A stretch of 27,067 bases of DNA from CAZBQG01 sp964493945. Lineage in GTDB: Bacteria > Pseudomonadota > Alphaproteobacteria > Rhodospirillales > UBA2165. Both the position numbers and the translations under genes were made by a program. Positions 7,907 to 15,332 of this stretch are shown piece after piece. The notes beneath the pieces were generated by a model. The model made no database searches and was not told the origin of the DNA. It saw nothing but the letters and a program-made list of their open reading frames with translations. Position 1 is the first letter of the stretch. The number at the start of each line of letters is the position of its first letter. The DNA lies in the NCBI GenBank assembly GCA_964493945.1, contig CAZBQG010000020.1, positions 1-27,067 of the forward strand, in the 5' to 3' direction.

Positions 7907-9420
7907 TGGAGACCATTACCGACGCCGCTACCCGCCATGGGCTGGAACGGCCGGGGGGCGCCGCCCTGGCCGACGACCGCTTCCGGCTTTCCTGGGCCGA
8001 GGCCGTCACCTGGATGGAAGCCACCGCCGGCTGGCTGGTGGATCAGGGCTTTGCCCGTGGCCGGCCGGTGGTCGCCTGGCTGCCCAATTGCGTCGAATGG
8101 AATCTTCTGCGTCTGGCTTGTGAGCGGGGCGGATATCCTTTTATCCCCGTGCCGGCCAGCCAGGGGATGCGGGAAATGACCTCCATCCTGGAGCGCATGA
8201 ATCCCGCCCTTCTGGTTTCCAAGGGAAAATTCCGGCGGCGCGATTACCAGGCCGAAGGCGATGAAATATGCGCAAGCCTGGCGGAAGCGCCGGCCCGTCT
8301 CACGCTCCCCGAAAGCGAACTGCCACAACTTTTGGGCCCGGCACCGGCACCGGAAACCGCCCTGGGGCTGGATGAAATGGTCCATGCGCTCCCCACATCG
8401 GGATCGGAAGGCATTCCCAAAATCGGCTATTATACGGGACAGGCGGCTGGGCAACGTGCCTTGGGCCAGATTGAAATCCTGGGCCTGAAGCCGGATGACA
8501 AATTCCTGGTTCTGTCCCACGGTCCCGGCCCGGCCCGCCCGGCCTGGCTGGGGGCGCCCATGGCCGGGGCCTGCATCCACGCCATGCCTATTTTCTCCGC
8601 CGAAAAGGCCGTGCAATTGATCGCTTCGGAAAAACCCAGCCTGGTCTGCGCGACGCCGGCCCAACTGGCCATGATGGCGCCCGACCTTGATGAAGCCAAT
8701 ACCGCCAGCATCCGCATCTGGTACACATCGGGTGCGGTCATGCCGGCCAGCTTGGCCGATGAGCTGGAAAGTATCAGCAGTGCTTCGGTGGTGTCCACCT
8801 ATGGCGGGGCTGATTTCGGCGGCTGGGCCTGCCCGGCGCCCGATGATCCGCCCCATATCCGGCGCCACACCGTGGGTAAGGCCAGGGGCGGCAGCGAATT
8901 CCGTCTGGTGGATGACCAAGGCCAGGATGTGCCCAAGGGCGAGACCGGGCAATTAATCGGGCGCGGCCCCTGCTGCGTTGAAGGTTATCTGGGTGAAGCG
9001 GGCCGGGACAGTTGGCAGGACGGCTGGTTTCAAACCGGCGATCTGGCCAGCCGCGACGATGCCGGCAATATTTCCATCATCGGGCGGGTGAAGAATGTGA
9101 TCCTCAGGGGTGGCGATAATGTCATCCCCATTGAGATCGAGGCCCTTCTCCGCACCCATCCGGATATCGCCCAGCTTGCCGTGGTGGGCGTTCCCGATCC
9201 GGTCCTGGGTGAGAGGGTCTGCGCCTGCGTTGTACCCCGGGCGGGGAAAGGTCTGGAGCTGGATCCTTTGCGCCAATATCTGCTGGAGCAGGGCATTTCA
9301 CATTACAAAGTACCCGAACGCATGATCATCCTGGAGGATTTGCCCATCGTCGGCGACAAGGTGGACCTTCGGACCCTGGGTGATCTGGCGGCCCGTATGA
9401 CCAGCGAAGCTGCGGGATAA
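7906..9420 (+). CDS. Acyl-CoA synthetase/ligase (class I adenylate-forming enzyme)
   Basis: A 504-residue AMP-forming ligase that would activate a carboxylic acid to its CoA thioester through an acyl-adenylate. Motifs: phosphate-binding loop TSGSEGIPK (164-172), a STYGGAD segment where most relatives have YGxTE (the usual Glu is not in the standard place), WFQTGD and GRVKNVILRGGDNV in the hinge region, and Lys485 in VGDKVDLRTL at the position of the C-terminal catalytic lysine. The ATG at 7906 overlaps the stop of the 99-residue gene by one base, with GGAAGG upstream, so the two are translationally coupled. The unusual A5-like segment suggests an atypical acid substrate. Cytosolic. Confidence 0.87.
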   Translation: METITDAATRHGLERPGGAALADDRFRLSWAEAVTWMEATAGWLVDQGFARGRPVVAWLPNCVEWNLLRLACERGGYPFIPVPASQGMREMTSILERMNPALLVSKGKFRRRDYQAEGDEICASLAEAPARLTLPESELPQLLGPAPAPETALGLDEMVHALPTSGSEGIPKIGYYTGQAAGQRALGQIEILGLKPDDKFLVLSHGPGPARPAWLGAPMAGACIHAMPIFSAEKAVQLIASEKPSLVCATPAQLAMMAPDLDEANTASIRIWYTSGAVMPASLADELESISSASVVSTYGGADFGGWACPAPDDPPHIRRHTVGKARGGSEFRLVDDQGQDVPKGETGQLIGRGPCCVEGYLGEAGRDSWQDGWFQTGDLASRDDAGNISIIGRVKNVILRGGDNVIPIEIEALLRTHPDIAQLAVVGVPDPVLGERVCACVVPRAGKGLELDPLRQYLLEQGISHYKVPERMIILEDLPIVGDKVDLRTLGDLAARMTSEAAG

Positions 9421-9424
9421 AATC

Positions 9425-9540
9425 TTAACTCCCGGGTCCGTCCAGAAAGCTGCCCAGGGTGACGCGGCCTTCCACCACCTTGCCACCCATGGAACGTTTG
9501 AAAAGCCTGAGGGCCTTCCTCTAGTGGTAAAAAAAAGAGC
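9425..9540 (-). pseudogene. Remnant of the C-terminus of a medium-chain (zinc-type) dehydrogenase/reductase
   Basis: On the minus strand, one frame reads LPLEEGPQAF (near 9500-9533) and a second frame then reads MGGKVVEGRVTLGSFLDG and stops with TAA at 9427-9425. Joined by a small indel near 9490-9500, these resemble the last part of zinc-type alcohol dehydrogenases or quinone reductases, where a PLEExxxAF helix is followed by a GGKVV strand. No start, nucleotide-binding domain or upstream body is present, so this is at most a decayed tail. Identification rests on short motifs only. The rest of 9421-9660 shows no gene. Confidence 0.35.
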
Positions 9541-9660
9541 CTGGATTTAATCGCCTCTTTACACTTTGTTACATGTTGACCCTTGAGCGGGGCCACCGAA
9601 AGGCGCTCAATACGGGTACCCGGACTTGGTTGGATGGATTTTGGGCAAAGGAGAAGACGG

Positions 9661-11793
9661 ATGGATGAAAAGACAAACCAGCGCCCGTCCGAGATTTGCT
9701 CGGAAGGCGCCGGGCCGGAAGGCGGAGAGGGTCCGGAAAAGACCGGCCGCCCGGCCTTTCCCCTCGCCCTTTGCGAGGTCTGCACCGCATTGGAGAACCG
9801 GGTTGAGGAGCGCACCCACCGGCTCAGCGAGGAGGTGGAAGAGCGCAAGCGCGTGGAGACGGCCTTGCGCGAAAACGAGATGCGCTTTATGGATTTCGCC
9901 GCTGCCGCCGCCGACCGCTTCTGGGAGACCGACGAAAATCACCGCTACATTTATATGTCACCTCCGCCCGACCACCATTTTCTGGACGAAGAAAAATTGA
10001 TCGGCCGCACCCGCTGGGAGATCGAGGGCATGGAGGTCGATGAAGTGACCTGGGCCGAGCACCGGGCCGATCTGGAGGCCCGCCGCCCCTTCCGTGGTTT
10101 TCGGTTCGCCCAGTTCCGGGCGGACGGGGGGAAGCGACACCTGCGCCTCAACGGCAAGCCGGTTTTCGACGAAGAGGGACATTTCAAAGGCTACCGGGGA
10201 ACTGCGGTCGATGAAACGGCCGAGGTGGAGGCGCGCGACAAGGAACAGGTCATCTGGACCAGATTCATCGATGCCATGGAGAAAATGTCGGAAGGGGTTC
10301 TCCTTTGGGATAGAGAAAACCACTTCGTCATGTGCAATGACTATTTCAAGAAACTGGATCCGGAGGTGGCCAAATTTCTTGTCCCCGGCATCTACATGGA
10401 GGAATTCCTGACCAAGCTGTCCGAACTTAGCCCGCCGGCGGAAGCCGTCGGGCGGACCCGGGAATGGATTTCCCAGGCCATGGCCCGCCTGAATCAGCCT
10501 TTCAGTGATTACGAAGTGTTCAAGCGGGGCCGCTGGATCAGGATAAGACGCACCCGCTTTGCCGATGGTAGCTCGGTCTCCTTTCATTCCGATATCACCG
10601 AAATCAAACAGCGCGAGGAACGGTTCCGGCAGGCCTACAAGATGGAAGCGGTAGGCCAGTTGACCGGTGGCGTATCCCATGATTTCAACAATCTGCTGAC
10701 CATCATCCAGGGCAATCTGGAACTTCTGGACTCCACCCTGGGCGAAGGTGAGTGGCGCCAGAAATGGACCAGCGCTGCCCTGGCCGCGACCCGGCGCGGC
10801 GCGCAGTTGACCAACCGCCTGATGGCTTTTTCCAGGAAGCAGGTGCTGGATGCGGCCCCGGTCGACCTGCATCATCTTTCGGCCGGCATGATCGACCTGC
10901 TGCACCACTCTCTGGGAGAGAAGATCGAGACCAGCCTGGATGCGGGAGAGGGGCTTTGGCCGGCCCTGGTCGATGCGGCGCAGATGGAAAACGCCCTGCT
11001 CAATCTGGCAATCAATGCCCGGGATGCCATGCCCGACGGGGGCTCCCTTTCCATCCGCTGCGCCAATCACCGGCTGGATGAGGCCTATCAGCAGGTGCAT
11101 GCCTATGCGTCGGTCGGCGATTTTGTCAGCCTGACGGTCAGCGACACGGGCACCGGCATGCCGACGGAATCTCTGGAGCGCGCCTTCGAGCCCTTCTTCA
11201 CCACCAAGGATGTGGGTCAGGGGAGCGGTCTGGGCCTGTCCATGATTTTCGGTTTTGTCAAGCAATCGGGTGGGCATATCGAAATTGAAAGCCGGGAAGG
11301 GGCGGGGACTTCGGTGGCACTTTTCCTGCCGCGCGCCACTTCGGATGCGGTGGAAATTCCCGCCGAGCCTATAGGTGAGGAAATACCACAAGGCCGGGGG
11401 GAGCATATTTTGCTGATCGAGGACGATGCCAAGGTGCGCGAAGTGATAGCCACCACCTTGGCCGGTCTCGGCTATCGGGTGGTGGATGGCGGCGATGGCA
11501 AACAGGCGCTGGACAAATTATCCGAAGATGAGGCGATCAAGCTGATTATCGCCGATATCGTCCTGCCGGGCGGCCTCAGCGGTCCGGGGATTGCTGCCCA
11601 GGCCACCGGTAGGCACGCCGGTATCGGGGTCTTGCTGATGACCGGCTATGCCGACGAGGACCGCTTCGCCGAGGGCGGCGATGCCGCCGGTTTTCCGTGC
11701 CTGATGAAGCCTTTCAAGCGCGAGGATCTGGCGAAACGGGTGCGCGAACTGATCGATGGCGCTGGCCTTAAAGAAGACGGATCGAGCGGATAA
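9661..11793 (+). CDS. Hybrid sensor histidine kinase with two PAS domains and a C-terminal receiver
   Basis: A 710-residue cytosolic sensor with no transmembrane segments. Order: coiled coil (about 45-75), PAS 1 (75-190), PAS 2 of the PAS_7 style (200-315), dimerisation domain with phospho-acceptor His340 in VSHDFNNLL, and the ATPase domain with N-box Asn448 (NLAINARDAMPDGG), DTGTGMP at 495 and the GxGLGLS loop near 521. The receiver domain starts at about 582 with acidic residues in IEDD, phospho-acceptor Asp632 (ADIVLPG) and Lys683 (MKPF). It has no DNA-binding output, so phosphate would pass to a separate regulator that is not in the window. The ATG at 9661 has AAAGGAG seven bases upstream; the open frame extends 26 codons further without a site. 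Its 3' end overlaps the convergent lipoprotein gene by 26 bases. Confidence 0.92.
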   Translation: MDEKTNQRPSEICSEGAGPEGGEGPEKTGRPAFPLALCEVCTALENRVEERTHRLSEEVEERKRVETALRENEMRFMDFAAAAADRFWETDENHRYIYMSPPPDHHFLDEEKLIGRTRWEIEGMEVDEVTWAEHRADLEARRPFRGFRFAQFRADGGKRHLRLNGKPVFDEEGHFKGYRGTAVDETAEVEARDKEQVIWTRFIDAMEKMSEGVLLWDRENHFVMCNDYFKKLDPEVAKFLVPGIYMEEFLTKLSELSPPAEAVGRTREWISQAMARLNQPFSDYEVFKRGRWIRIRRTRFADGSSVSFHSDITEIKQREERFRQAYKMEAVGQLTGGVSHDFNNLLTIIQGNLELLDSTLGEGEWRQKWTSAALAATRRGAQLTNRLMAFSRKQVLDAAPVDLHHLSAGMIDLLHHSLGEKIETSLDAGEGLWPALVDAAQMENALLNLAINARDAMPDGGSLSIRCANHRLDEAYQQVHAYASVGDFVSLTVSDTGTGMPTESLERAFEPFFTTKDVGQGSGLGLSMIFGFVKQSGGHIEIESREGAGTSVALFLPRATSDAVEIPAEPIGEEIPQGRGEHILLIEDDAKVREVIATTLAGLGYRVVDGGDGKQALDKLSEDEAIKLIIADIVLPGGLSGPGIAAQATGRHAGIGVLLMTGYADEDRFAEGGDAAGFPCLMKPFKREDLAKRVRELIDGAGLKEDGSSG

Positions 11794-12334
11794 TGCGTTC
11801 CGCTTCAGTTTTGTATTTACCGAAATAATAGAGGGTGGCGGCACGGTATAATATAAGGTGCAGCCGCCCTTTCAGAACCATGCCGACGGCGAAGCCGCGT
11901 TTTTCCAGCCCATCTCTGAGGGCATAGGAGAAATCGAAGCGAAACCCCCTGGCCCGGCCCAGCCGCTGGGGCCTGAGCGGGCCGGTCATAAGCGCCCCAT
12001 AGCCGTTCAGAGTAAAACTGGTTTCAATAAATTTCTTGATTTGATTTTGGTTCATGGTTCTTCGGAAGCGGGGCTTTTGCCGATTGGCGCCGCGAAACAA
12101 GGCATCGCCGTTTTCCAGACCCTTGAAAAAATACAGGTCCTGAAGCAGCGGTCCGTCCACCGTCCATAATTCCCGCTTGGGGAACAGAGCCCGGTTCCAA
12201 CTGATCCCCGGCCGGATCGAATATGTGCCGCCCATTTCGGTTGGCCCGGGCCTGACCAGGGTGAATTGCTGGCAGGCCACCAAAAGAAATACCAGCAGGG
12301 GCAGCGCCAGGACAAAGCGGGGGAACCCGTTCAT
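11768..12334 (-). CDS. Putative lipoprotein, family not recognised
   Basis: A 188-residue protein with a hydrophobic N-terminus and lipobox LLVAC, so lipidation at Cys21 is expected after signal peptidase II cleavage. The mature part is basic and contains NGYGALMTGP followed by a predicted beta-rich stretch (FRFDFSYALRDG, AVGMVLKGRLHLILYRA) and a C-terminal helix YKTEAERIIRSIRL. It is probably anchored in the outer or inner membrane facing the periplasm. Its ATG overlaps the stop of the upstream lipoprotein gene (ATGA), so the two are translationally coupled and may act together. The C-terminal coding end overlaps the end of the convergent histidine kinase gene. I cannot assign a function. 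Confidence 0.75.
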   Translation of the reverse strand: MNGFPRFVLALPLLVFLLVACQQFTLVRPGPTEMGGTYSIRPGISWNRALFPKRELWTVDGPLLQDLYFFKGLENGDALFRGANRQKPRFRRTMNQNQIKKFIETSFTLNGYGALMTGPLRPQRLGRARGFRFDFSYALRDGLEKRGFAVGMVLKGRLHLILYRAATLYYFGKYKTEAERIIRSIRLL

Positions 12335-13032
12335 CTTGGAAAATTCCCCATCATCGCGCCGACCGATTTTCTGGCAGCCGCCAGAGTTCTCAGATCACCT
12401 TCGGGGCGGGCCAGCAGATTGAACCAGGAAATATTTCCGTCACGCAAATCCACCAGGGACGAAAACCCCAATTGTCCGTCCCCGGTGCCTGCGCCCTGCA
12501 ACACAATGGAAGCGATCCGCCCGGCGCTGGCATAGGTATCGCGCATTAAGACGAACAGGGCATAATTGGTATCGAATTCCCTGGCCAGTTCCCTGACGCT
12601 GGGGCCCAGGGACCAATCGAATTTATCCGCCTTGCCCGGCAGTCTGGCGCCATCGGTTAGTTTGTGGCGGATAATCGACAGGCCCACCGCTTCATGCAGC
12701 TTGACCAATTGGGCGCGCCGCGCGGTTTTTTCAGGATCGTTTCCGGGCGGAATATAATGGATCAGCCGGGCGCTCCGGCGGTTCATCTGTTCGCCCAGGA
12801 CGCGGGCGATATGGCGTTCGGCCTGGCGGGTCCAATCTTCTCTCGGCACCGGCAACCCGCCGGCACCGGTTTCACTAAGCTCCACATCCAGCGGCATGAG
12901 CAGAATCCCAGGCTTGCCCGAACCCCGGTCCAGCTGGCCCAAACTTTCACCGGCCGATTGGGGCGCTGCCACGCAGCCGCCCAGCGCCACGCTGAAAATC
13001 AGGAGTTTAAAACTGCTCTTGGCCCCATTCAT
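12331..13032 (-). CDS. Putative lipoprotein, family not recognised
   Basis: A 233-residue protein with a signal sequence and lipobox LGGC (Cys20). The start at 13032 is chosen because it puts the signal sequence at the N-terminus; the open frame extends 29 codons further. The mature domain opens with a strand GILLMPLDVEL, then a helix rich in charged residues (RQAERHIARVLGEQM), and a later YALFVLMRDTYASAGR segment. This alternation resembles peptidoglycan- or CsgG-type periplasmic lipoprotein folds, but I cannot name the family. It lies 22 bases downstream of the PPOX gene and is coupled to the second lipoprotein by an ATGA overlap, forming a three-gene operon. Confidence 0.75.
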   Translation of the reverse strand: MNGAKSSFKLLIFSVALGGCVAAPQSAGESLGQLDRGSGKPGILLMPLDVELSETGAGGLPVPREDWTRQAERHIARVLGEQMNRRSARLIHYIPPGNDPEKTARRAQLVKLHEAVGLSIIRHKLTDGARLPGKADKFDWSLGPSVRELAREFDTNYALFVLMRDTYASAGRIASIVLQGAGTGDGQLGFSSLVDLRDGNISWFNLLARPEGDLRTLAAARKSVGAMMGNFPR

Positions 13033-13054
13033 GAAATTAACCAGCCCCACTAAA

Positions 13055-13669
13055 TCACTCCCGCCCTTCCTCAACCATCGCCGCTTCGATCCCTTCATCA
13101 TAGCTGCGCTCCCCCGCATCCGGGCCGGTGCCGCCCTGGAGCGCCATGGCGCGGCCCGGATGGGTCAGTTCGGACCGCCGAGTTTGCGCTTCGGGGTTCC
13201 ACAGCTTTGATCGGCGCATGGATTTGGCGCAATGAAAAAACGCCTCCTCCACATGGACCATAATCCCGCTGGCCGGCACCCGGCCCTTGAGCGCCATGGG
13301 TTCCAGCAATTCAGGATCGGTGGTGATCCGGGCCGTCCCCTGGACCCGCAATGTTTCACCAATGCCCGGGATCATGAACAAAAGCCCGACCCGGGGATCC
13401 ACCAGAATATTGCAAAGACTGTCCAGCCGGTTATTGCCCCACCGGTCGGGGATGAGGAGGGTTTCCTCGTCCATCACCCGCACAAACCCCGGCCCATCGC
13501 CCTTGGGCGAGACATCGCCCTCCGTGCCCAGGATGAGAAAGGGAGCGCGGGCAATGAAGGCGCGGCAATGTTCGTCCAGGGCCGATAATTGCTTGCCGAC
13601 GGCCAACCCCTTTGGTTCGGGATAGATGCGGTGTAATCCCGCCCGGTCCGTAATCAGATGCTCGCTCAT
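13055..13669 (-). CDS. Pyridoxamine 5'-phosphate oxidase-like FMN-binding protein
   Basis: A 204-residue split-barrel flavin-binding protein of the PPOX type. Matching features: an N-terminal helix with KQLSALDEHCRAFIARAPF, the barrel strands FLILGTEG, VSPKGDGPGFVRV and LLIPDRWGNNRLDSLCNIL, and VGLLFMIPGIGETLRVQGTARI. Length suits the subfamily in which these motifs (RxGNNRxDS, IPGxxETLRVxG) are typical; true PdxH enzymes are different. The likely role is a flavin-dependent reductase or oxygenase of unknown substrate. It is the first gene of the operon with two lipoproteins, with GAGGA shortly before the ATG. It is divergent from the Rieske gene. Confidence 0.85.
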   Translation of the reverse strand: MSEHLITDRAGLHRIYPEPKGLAVGKQLSALDEHCRAFIARAPFLILGTEGDVSPKGDGPGFVRVMDEETLLIPDRWGNNRLDSLCNILVDPRVGLLFMIPGIGETLRVQGTARITTDPELLEPMALKGRVPASGIMVHVEEAFFHCAKSMRRSKLWNPEAQTRRSELTHPGRAMALQGGTGPDAGERSYDEGIEAAMVEEGRE

Positions 13670-13688
13670 GACCAGAAGTCCTCTTTAA

Positions 13689-13772
13689 ATATTGACTCAG
13701 CCTATCACGAAGACCCGGTAAACCTCCATTTTCACAATCCATATTGACTGATAACTAAAATCGTTCAAAATT
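13689..13772 (+). promoter_or_regulatory. Divergent promoter region with repeated ATATTGACT
   Basis: The nonamer ATATTGACT occurs at 13689-13697 and 13741-13749, 52 bases (about five helical turns) apart. The second copy supplies a TTGACT -35 element with a 17-base spacer to AAAATT (13767-13772), a weak -10, in the right place to serve the Rieske gene. The copies could also be binding sites. A perfect ATTGGCCAAT palindrome lies further downstream. Confidence 0.35.
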
Positions 13773-13811
13773 GGTGAGCAATCAAATTGGCCAATGGAAA
13801 GGTGGCGCGTC

Positions 13812-13964
13812 ATGACCACGAAACAGGAAAATGAAATTCTGACCCAGACCGGGCCCGGTACGCCCATGGGTGGGCTGATGCGCCAATATTGGCTGCCGGT
13901 GGCCAAATCCTCGGAACTTGTGGCCGACGGCGAGCCTGTCCGGATTTTGATCCAGGCTGTGTAA
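13812..13964 (+). pseudogene. N-terminal fragment of a Rieske oxygenase alpha subunit
   Basis: From the ATG at 13812 (AGGTGG six bases before) the reading gives a typical start of phthalate-dioxygenase-type Rieske proteins: TGPGTPMGGLMRQYWLPVA and ELVADGEPVRI. After PVRILIQ the frame enters an inserted element and stops at TAA 13962-13964, giving a 50-residue product. The rest of the oxygenase resumes at 14099 in another frame. Simple removal of the 144-bp element does not restore the frame exactly, so extra bases were lost or gained. Confidence 0.8.
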
Positions 13965-14098
13965 AAACAAAATTCGTCTCAAAAAATTGAAAGATTGATT
14001 CAAGAATCTTCCCTCTGCCGCAACATTGATTCGTCGGCATAACCATTCCTATTCAAATGTTGCGCGGAGGGCAGAAATACCCAAGTTTTTTCACAGCC
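13955..14098. mobile_element. 144-bp MITE-like foldback insertion
   Basis: The termini are inverted repeats: GGCTGTGTAAAAAC (13955-13968) and GTTTTTTCACAGCC (14085-14098) match at 13 of 14 positions. A second, inner inverted repeat pairs 14011-14027 with 14056-14071 (CCCTCTGCCGCAACATT against AATGTTGCGCGGAGGG, one mismatch and one bulge). The element is AT-rich compared with its flanks and interrupts a conserved oxygenase reading frame. No transposase is encoded and I see no target-site duplication. The tips look like those of DDE insertion sequences, but I cannot name the parent family. Confidence 0.75.
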
Positions 14099-15253
14099 AA
14101 GACCCTGAGCGAACAATTGATCGCCTTCCGTGACACGTCGGGCCGGGTGGGGATCATGGATCACCGCTGTCCCCACCGATGCGCGTCGTTTTTCTTCGCG
14201 CGCAACGAAAAGAACGGCATCCGTTGCGTCTATCACGGCTGGAAGTTCGGTGTGGGTGGCAATTGCCTGGATATGGCCAACCTGCCGCCCCATCAGGATT
14301 TCAGGGACAAGGTCAAAGCCAAAGCCTACAAGGCCCAGGAGCGCAGCGGCGTGGTCTGGGTGTTCATGGGTGATCAGAAAAATATCCCGCCCCTGCCCCA
14401 GATCGAGGCAACCATGGCGCCCGAGGAAGATGTTGAATTGCTGTTTATCCAGCGCGAATGCAATTGGCTGCAGGGCGCCGAGGGGGAGTTGGACACATCC
14501 CACCTGGGCGTTCTTCATTTCGGGTCGGTGGGCAAGGACAGCTTCACCGAAAAGACCATGGACCAATATGTGGTGTCCAACCGGGCCCCCGAATATAAGG
14601 TGGAGGAAACCGGTTTCGGCCAGATGTATGCGGCCTACCGGCCGGGCGGCGAGGGGGAAACCTATTGGCGCATCGGGCATTTCCTGTTTCCCTGCTGGAC
14701 CATGCCGCCCATCTGCCCCATCTCGACCAACATCCTGGCCCGCGCCTATGTGCCCATGGACGATACCCACACCATGATGGTCTATCTGATTCACAGACAA
14801 GTCGAGATGCCCGGCGAAAGACCGGGCAGGAAACCCATCGTCGGCGGAGGCGTTTGGCGCTTTGAGCCCAACACGACGGCCTGGCATGGCCGCTACGGGC
14901 TGAAAGACCACAAGGACAATGATTACAATATCGACCGGGAAATCCAGCGCACCCAAAGCTATACGGGGATCACCGGGATCAATCTGCAAGACCAGGCGGT
15001 GTCGGAAAGCATGGGCGAAATTACGGATATGACTTTCGAACATCTGGGCCCGTCGGACGTGATGGTCAGCCGCACCCGGCGCCAACTGATCCGGGCCGCG
15101 CTGGCCTTTGAAAAGGACGGAACCCTGCCGCCCAGTGCGGCGGACCCGATGGTCTATACGGGTGTGCGGGGCGGCCAATTTCTGGCGCCCGAAAAGATGG
15201 AATGGCTGGAAGCCTACGCCCAACAGATCGAAAATGCGCCCCTCAAAGTTTAG
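14057..15253 (+). CDS. Rieske non-heme iron oxygenase alpha subunit, N-terminally truncated by the insertion
   Basis: The 398-residue open frame opens at an ATG inside the inserted element: its first 14 residues (MLRGGQKYPSFFTA) come from the element, and native sequence begins at KTLSEQLIAFRD. The Rieske [2Fe-2S] ligands are complete (Cys38, His40, Cys57, His60, CxH-x16-CxxH). The catalytic domain keeps the phthalate-dioxygenase-type pattern NWLQGAEGELDTSHLGVLH with bridging Asp146 and iron ligands His149 and His154; Asp312 in LQDQAVSES is the candidate third ligand. About 46 native N-terminal residues are missing and no good ribosome-binding site precedes the ATG, so it may be a pseudogene or poorly expressed. 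Its family hydroxylates aromatic rings or removes methyl groups, with electrons from a separate reductase not found here. A CoA ligase follows after 79 bases. Confidence 0.8.
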   Translation: MLRGGQKYPSFFTAKTLSEQLIAFRDTSGRVGIMDHRCPHRCASFFFARNEKNGIRCVYHGWKFGVGGNCLDMANLPPHQDFRDKVKAKAYKAQERSGVVWVFMGDQKNIPPLPQIEATMAPEEDVELLFIQRECNWLQGAEGELDTSHLGVLHFGSVGKDSFTEKTMDQYVVSNRAPEYKVEETGFGQMYAAYRPGGEGETYWRIGHFLFPCWTMPPICPISTNILARAYVPMDDTHTMMVYLIHRQVEMPGERPGRKPIVGGGVWRFEPNTTAWHGRYGLKDHKDNDYNIDREIQRTQSYTGITGINLQDQAVSESMGEITDMTFEHLGPSDVMVSRTRRQLIRAALAFEKDGTLPPSAADPMVYTGVRGGQFLAPEKMEWLEAYAQQIENAPLKV

Positions 15254-15263
15254 GCGCCTCAGC

Positions 15264-15292
15264 TTGACTTGCCGGGTCCCCGGGAGCATGAT
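15264..15292 (+). promoter_or_regulatory. Candidate promoter before the second CoA ligase
   Basis: TTGACT (15264-15269), a 17-base spacer and CATGAT (15287-15292) fit a sigma-70 type promoter. The spacer contains an inverted repeat, CCGGG-TC-CCCGG, which could be an operator. It would let the ligase and CoA-transferase genes be expressed independently of the broken oxygenase gene. Confidence 0.45.
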
Positions 15293-15332
15293 TTCCGCAA
15301 ACGAGGGTGGCGGATAAAGGGGGGGAACAGGC

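Noticed and set aside
7870..8952. Minus-strand open frame opposite the first CoA ligase
   Set aside because: The ligase motifs and operon context are on the plus strand; the antisense frame has no ribosome-binding site or domain.
9958..11406. Long minus-strand open frame opposite the hybrid histidine kinase
   Set aside because: The plus strand encodes unmistakable PAS, H-box, ATPase and receiver motifs; the antisense product has no recognisable domain.
13970..14060. A transposase fragment inside the 144-bp element
   Set aside because: Short open frames exist on both strands but none shows a DDE-type or helix-turn-helix motif.
13947..14118. TTGATC on both sides of the inserted element as a target-site duplication
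   Set aside because: The copies are at different distances from the element tips (2 bases on the left, 15 bases on the right), so they do not flank it as a duplication would.
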